From: Fimbriimonadales bacterium
Lineage (GTDB): Bacteria; Armatimonadota; Fimbriimonadia; Fimbriimonadales; Fimbriimonadaceae
DNA: 6,539 nt
Direction: 5' to 3'
Assembly (NCBI GenBank): GCA_026392145.1
Contig: JAPLCS010000244.1
Span: forward strand, 1-6,539
The number at the start of each line of letters is the position of its first letter. Position 1 is the first letter of the stretch. The notes under the pieces were generated by a model. The model was not told the origin of the DNA and did not search any database. It saw only the letters and a program-made list of their open reading frames with translations. Below, one piece after another: positions 5,392 through 6,539 of the stretch. The translations under genes were made by a program, and so were the position numbers.

Positions 5392-6318
5392 TTATGGTGA
5401 GACATACGGTTTCACTTTGCCAGCCTTTAGCCTGGCTAACCAATAGTCAATACCCATGGAGTAGCTGTTACCATGAAGTCGTTCAAATTTATATTTATTA
5501 AACTTTGAGTCCTCGGGTGAAAGGGCAGGAGCATCCCAAGCTAAGCACGCAGATGAATGACTGTAGGTTTTGCCTCTCCAACTAAATGACTTAACGAGTG
5601 ACTTGTTTTTTGGGTATTCGCCGTAGGGTGGGCAAAGGGGCATGTTGGCGGGAATTCCGTATTTCACCAAAAGATCGTTCATTTTGGCGATTTCTGATTT
5701 TACAACTTCATCATTCTGCTTGGACAGGAATTTATGATTGTAGGTGTGGTTGCCAAGTTCCGAACCCATTTCAAGGATCATTTTAACTTTCTTTTCACGG
5801 AGAGCTTTTTGTCCCCACATGACTGGCAGCATGTACCAAGTTCCTTTGACTGGAAAATCGGGATGCGTTTTTGAAAACTCTGACCAGATTCCAACTGCAG
5901 TGTGAGGATCGATGGATCCATCTTTTCTTAATTGAAATTGGTTGGGATGGGCATCATCGAAAGTGATTACCACAGGAGATGCACCAGGACCGAGAATCAT
6001 TCGGTTTTCGACATATTCCGTCACGGTAACTGGGCGAAATCCGGCGTTGTAGAGATTTTCCAGATCCTGCCTAAATTTAGATGCTGATCGGAACATCGGG
6101 TTTGCACCTTCACGGATGTGATGGTACATGATGACAAAAACTTTGCCCTTAGTATTTGCGGGGCGATTCGAAACCCGAGGAAGAAACCACACGCTGTTCG
6201 GGTTTTGTTTTGAACGTTGTGGTTTTTGAAATCCGGAAACCGCTTGAGCTCTCACTGGAAGTTTGGGCGTAATTTGACCTTGGAAGCCAAACAAAGCAAG
6301 AGCAAGAGAAAAGAACAT
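5392..6318 (-). CDS. Exported polysaccharide deacetylase (NodB homology domain)
   Basis: NodB-family enzymes remove N- or O-acetyl groups from polysaccharides such as peptidoglycan, chitin or exopolysaccharide, using a metal held by Asp-His-His. From ATG 6318 the protein has 308 residues: a hydrophobic N terminus (1-13, FFSLALALFGF) suggesting export, a variable linker to about 58, then FVIMYHHIREG (61-71). Motif 1 is VVITFDDA (116-123) with D121 and D122, and motif 2 is GNHTYNH (189-195) with H191 and H195. Motif 3, normally R-x-P-Y-G, reads LCPPYGEYP (228-236) with Cys in the Arg position. The frame also opens at TTG 6369, which would add 17 residues including Arg and Lys and give a more classical signal peptide; neither start has a ribosome binding site. 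A lone -10-like TAGAAT at 6380-6375 would place transcription start near 6369 and so favours the ATG. Substrate is unknown. It is followed directly by the CorC-family gene. Confidence 0.85.
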   Translation of the reverse strand: MFFSLALALFGFQGQITPKLPVRAQAVSGFQKPQRSKQNPNSVWFLPRVSNRPANTKGKVFVIMYHHIREGANPMFRSASKFRQDLENLYNAGFRPVTVTEYVENRMILGPGASPVVITFDDAHPNQFQLRKDGSIDPHTAVGIWSEFSKTHPDFPVKGTWYMLPVMWGQKALREKKVKMILEMGSELGNHTYNHKFLSKQNDEVVKSEIAKMNDLLVKYGIPANMPLCPPYGEYPKNKSLVKSFSWRGKTYSHSSACLAWDAPALSPEDSKFNKYKFERLHGNSYSMGIDYWLARLKAGKVKPYVSP

Positions 6319-6388
6319 TGACGTTTCAGATATTAGTTTAGCAGGAGAACAGGTAACTCGATGTCCCAAAAACTATTCTAAAAATCGG

Positions 6389-6416
6389 CAGGAGAAAAGA
6401 GGCCCTCCTGGCCTTT
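6389..6416 (-). terminator. Mutually exclusive short hairpins upstream of the deacetylase, possible terminator of a preceding gene
   Basis: Two stems share bases. AGGCC (6400-6404) pairs with GGCCT (6410-6414) around a 5-base loop. CAGGAG (6389-6394) pairs with CTCCTG (6405-6410) around a 10-base loop. On the minus strand the first stem is followed by CTTTTCT, which is terminator-like but short. On the plus strand the first stem can extend by one G-U and one A-U pair but has only TTTAT after it. A weak terminator for a minus-strand gene entering from the right is the likeliest role; I am not sure. Confidence 0.35.
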
Positions 6417-6452
6417 ATGCGCCCGCCACTCCGTTGGCAAACATTCAAGACG

Positions 6453-6466
6453 TTGAGAGTTCTCAA
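6453..6466. repeat. Short inverted repeat TTGAGA-GT-TCTCAA
   Basis: A 6-bp perfect inverted repeat with a 2-base centre lies in the gap upstream of the deacetylase, 87 bases before the TTG and 135 bases before the ATG. It could be a dimeric operator half-site pair, since a 2-base loop is too tight for a good hairpin. One occurrence only, so it may be chance. Confidence 0.25.
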
Positions 6467-6472
6467 ATAGAT

Positions 6473-6538
6473 TCAAATTTCAAAAGTTAGTCCGTCGTGG
6501 CCTGGCTTGATACGGTACGGAGCGAGAATTTGGGTCAA
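6473..6538 (-). CDS. Possible C-terminal end of a minus-strand gene entering from the right
   Basis: The minus strand is open from the window edge for 21 codons to a TGA at 6475-6473, ending in APYRIKPGHDGLTFEI. The composition looks protein-like, and a terminator-like hairpin for the same strand lies about 57 bases downstream. I do not recognise the family, and 21 codons is too short to rule out a chance frame. Another minus frame also stays open for 19 codons here. Confidence 0.3.
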   Translation of the reverse strand: MTQILAPYRIKPGHDGLTFEI

Positions 6539-6539
6539 T

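Noticed and set aside
6417..6470. 17-codon plus-strand ORF after GAGG near the right edge
   Set aside because: The purine motif is 14 bases from the ATG, the frame is very short, and the region is better read as a minus-strand intergenic gap.
1..6539. CRISPR arrays, tRNA or rRNA genes, insertion sequences, phage or defence genes
   Set aside because: I found no spaced direct repeats, cloverleaf-like segments, transposase motifs, terminal inverted repeats or defence domains on either strand.

Overview
This is an ordinary chromosomal window from a bacterium with a middling GC content. It carries two converging gene blocks. The plus strand (positions 2-4107) holds the 3' part of pnp (polynucleotide phosphorylase), fmt (methionyl-tRNA formyltransferase), a membrane-anchored TolB-like beta-propeller protein and phoU. 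The minus strand, read from the right, holds a NodB-type polysaccharide deacetylase (6318-5392) followed 26 bases later by a CNNM/DUF21-CBS-CorC membrane protein (5365-4055). The two blocks meet tail to tail, and the last 53 bases of phoU and the CorC-family gene are shared by both reading frames. At the right edge, 6538-6473 may be the last 21 codons of another minus-strand gene.

The taxon cannot be fixed from the sequence. The wording of Fmt (FFGTSEFAVPPL-like start, SQPDRPSGRG, GINLHGSILP) and the loose gene order remind me of Armatimonadota and similar deep lineages, but this is a low-confidence impression. Arginine codon CGA is strikingly common: 9 of the first 10 Arg codons in the pnp fragment. 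Most starts lack a clear Shine-Dalgarno sequence. The exception is the CorC-family gene, where a GAGGT motif sits 6 bases before a TTG start. Starts of fmt, phoU and the deacetylase are therefore chosen by protein homology, not by ribosome binding site.

How the genes work together: pnp and fmt are housekeeping RNA and translation genes separated by a convincing intrinsic terminator. The propeller protein and phoU follow with short spacers. phoU stands alone, with no pst or phoBR genes in view. The deacetylase and CorC-family gene look like a two-gene operon of envelope functions, with an 8-codon open frame in the spacer whose TGA overlaps the TTG start of the second gene.

I see no mobile element, CRISPR array, tRNA, rRNA, phage or defence gene, and no new multi-gene system. 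The points most worth a second look are the Arg/Gly/Asp repeat tail of PNPase, the convergent coding overlap, the micro-ORF/TTG junction, the changed third NodB motif in the deacetylase, and paired hairpins inside the propeller gene and before the deacetylase.
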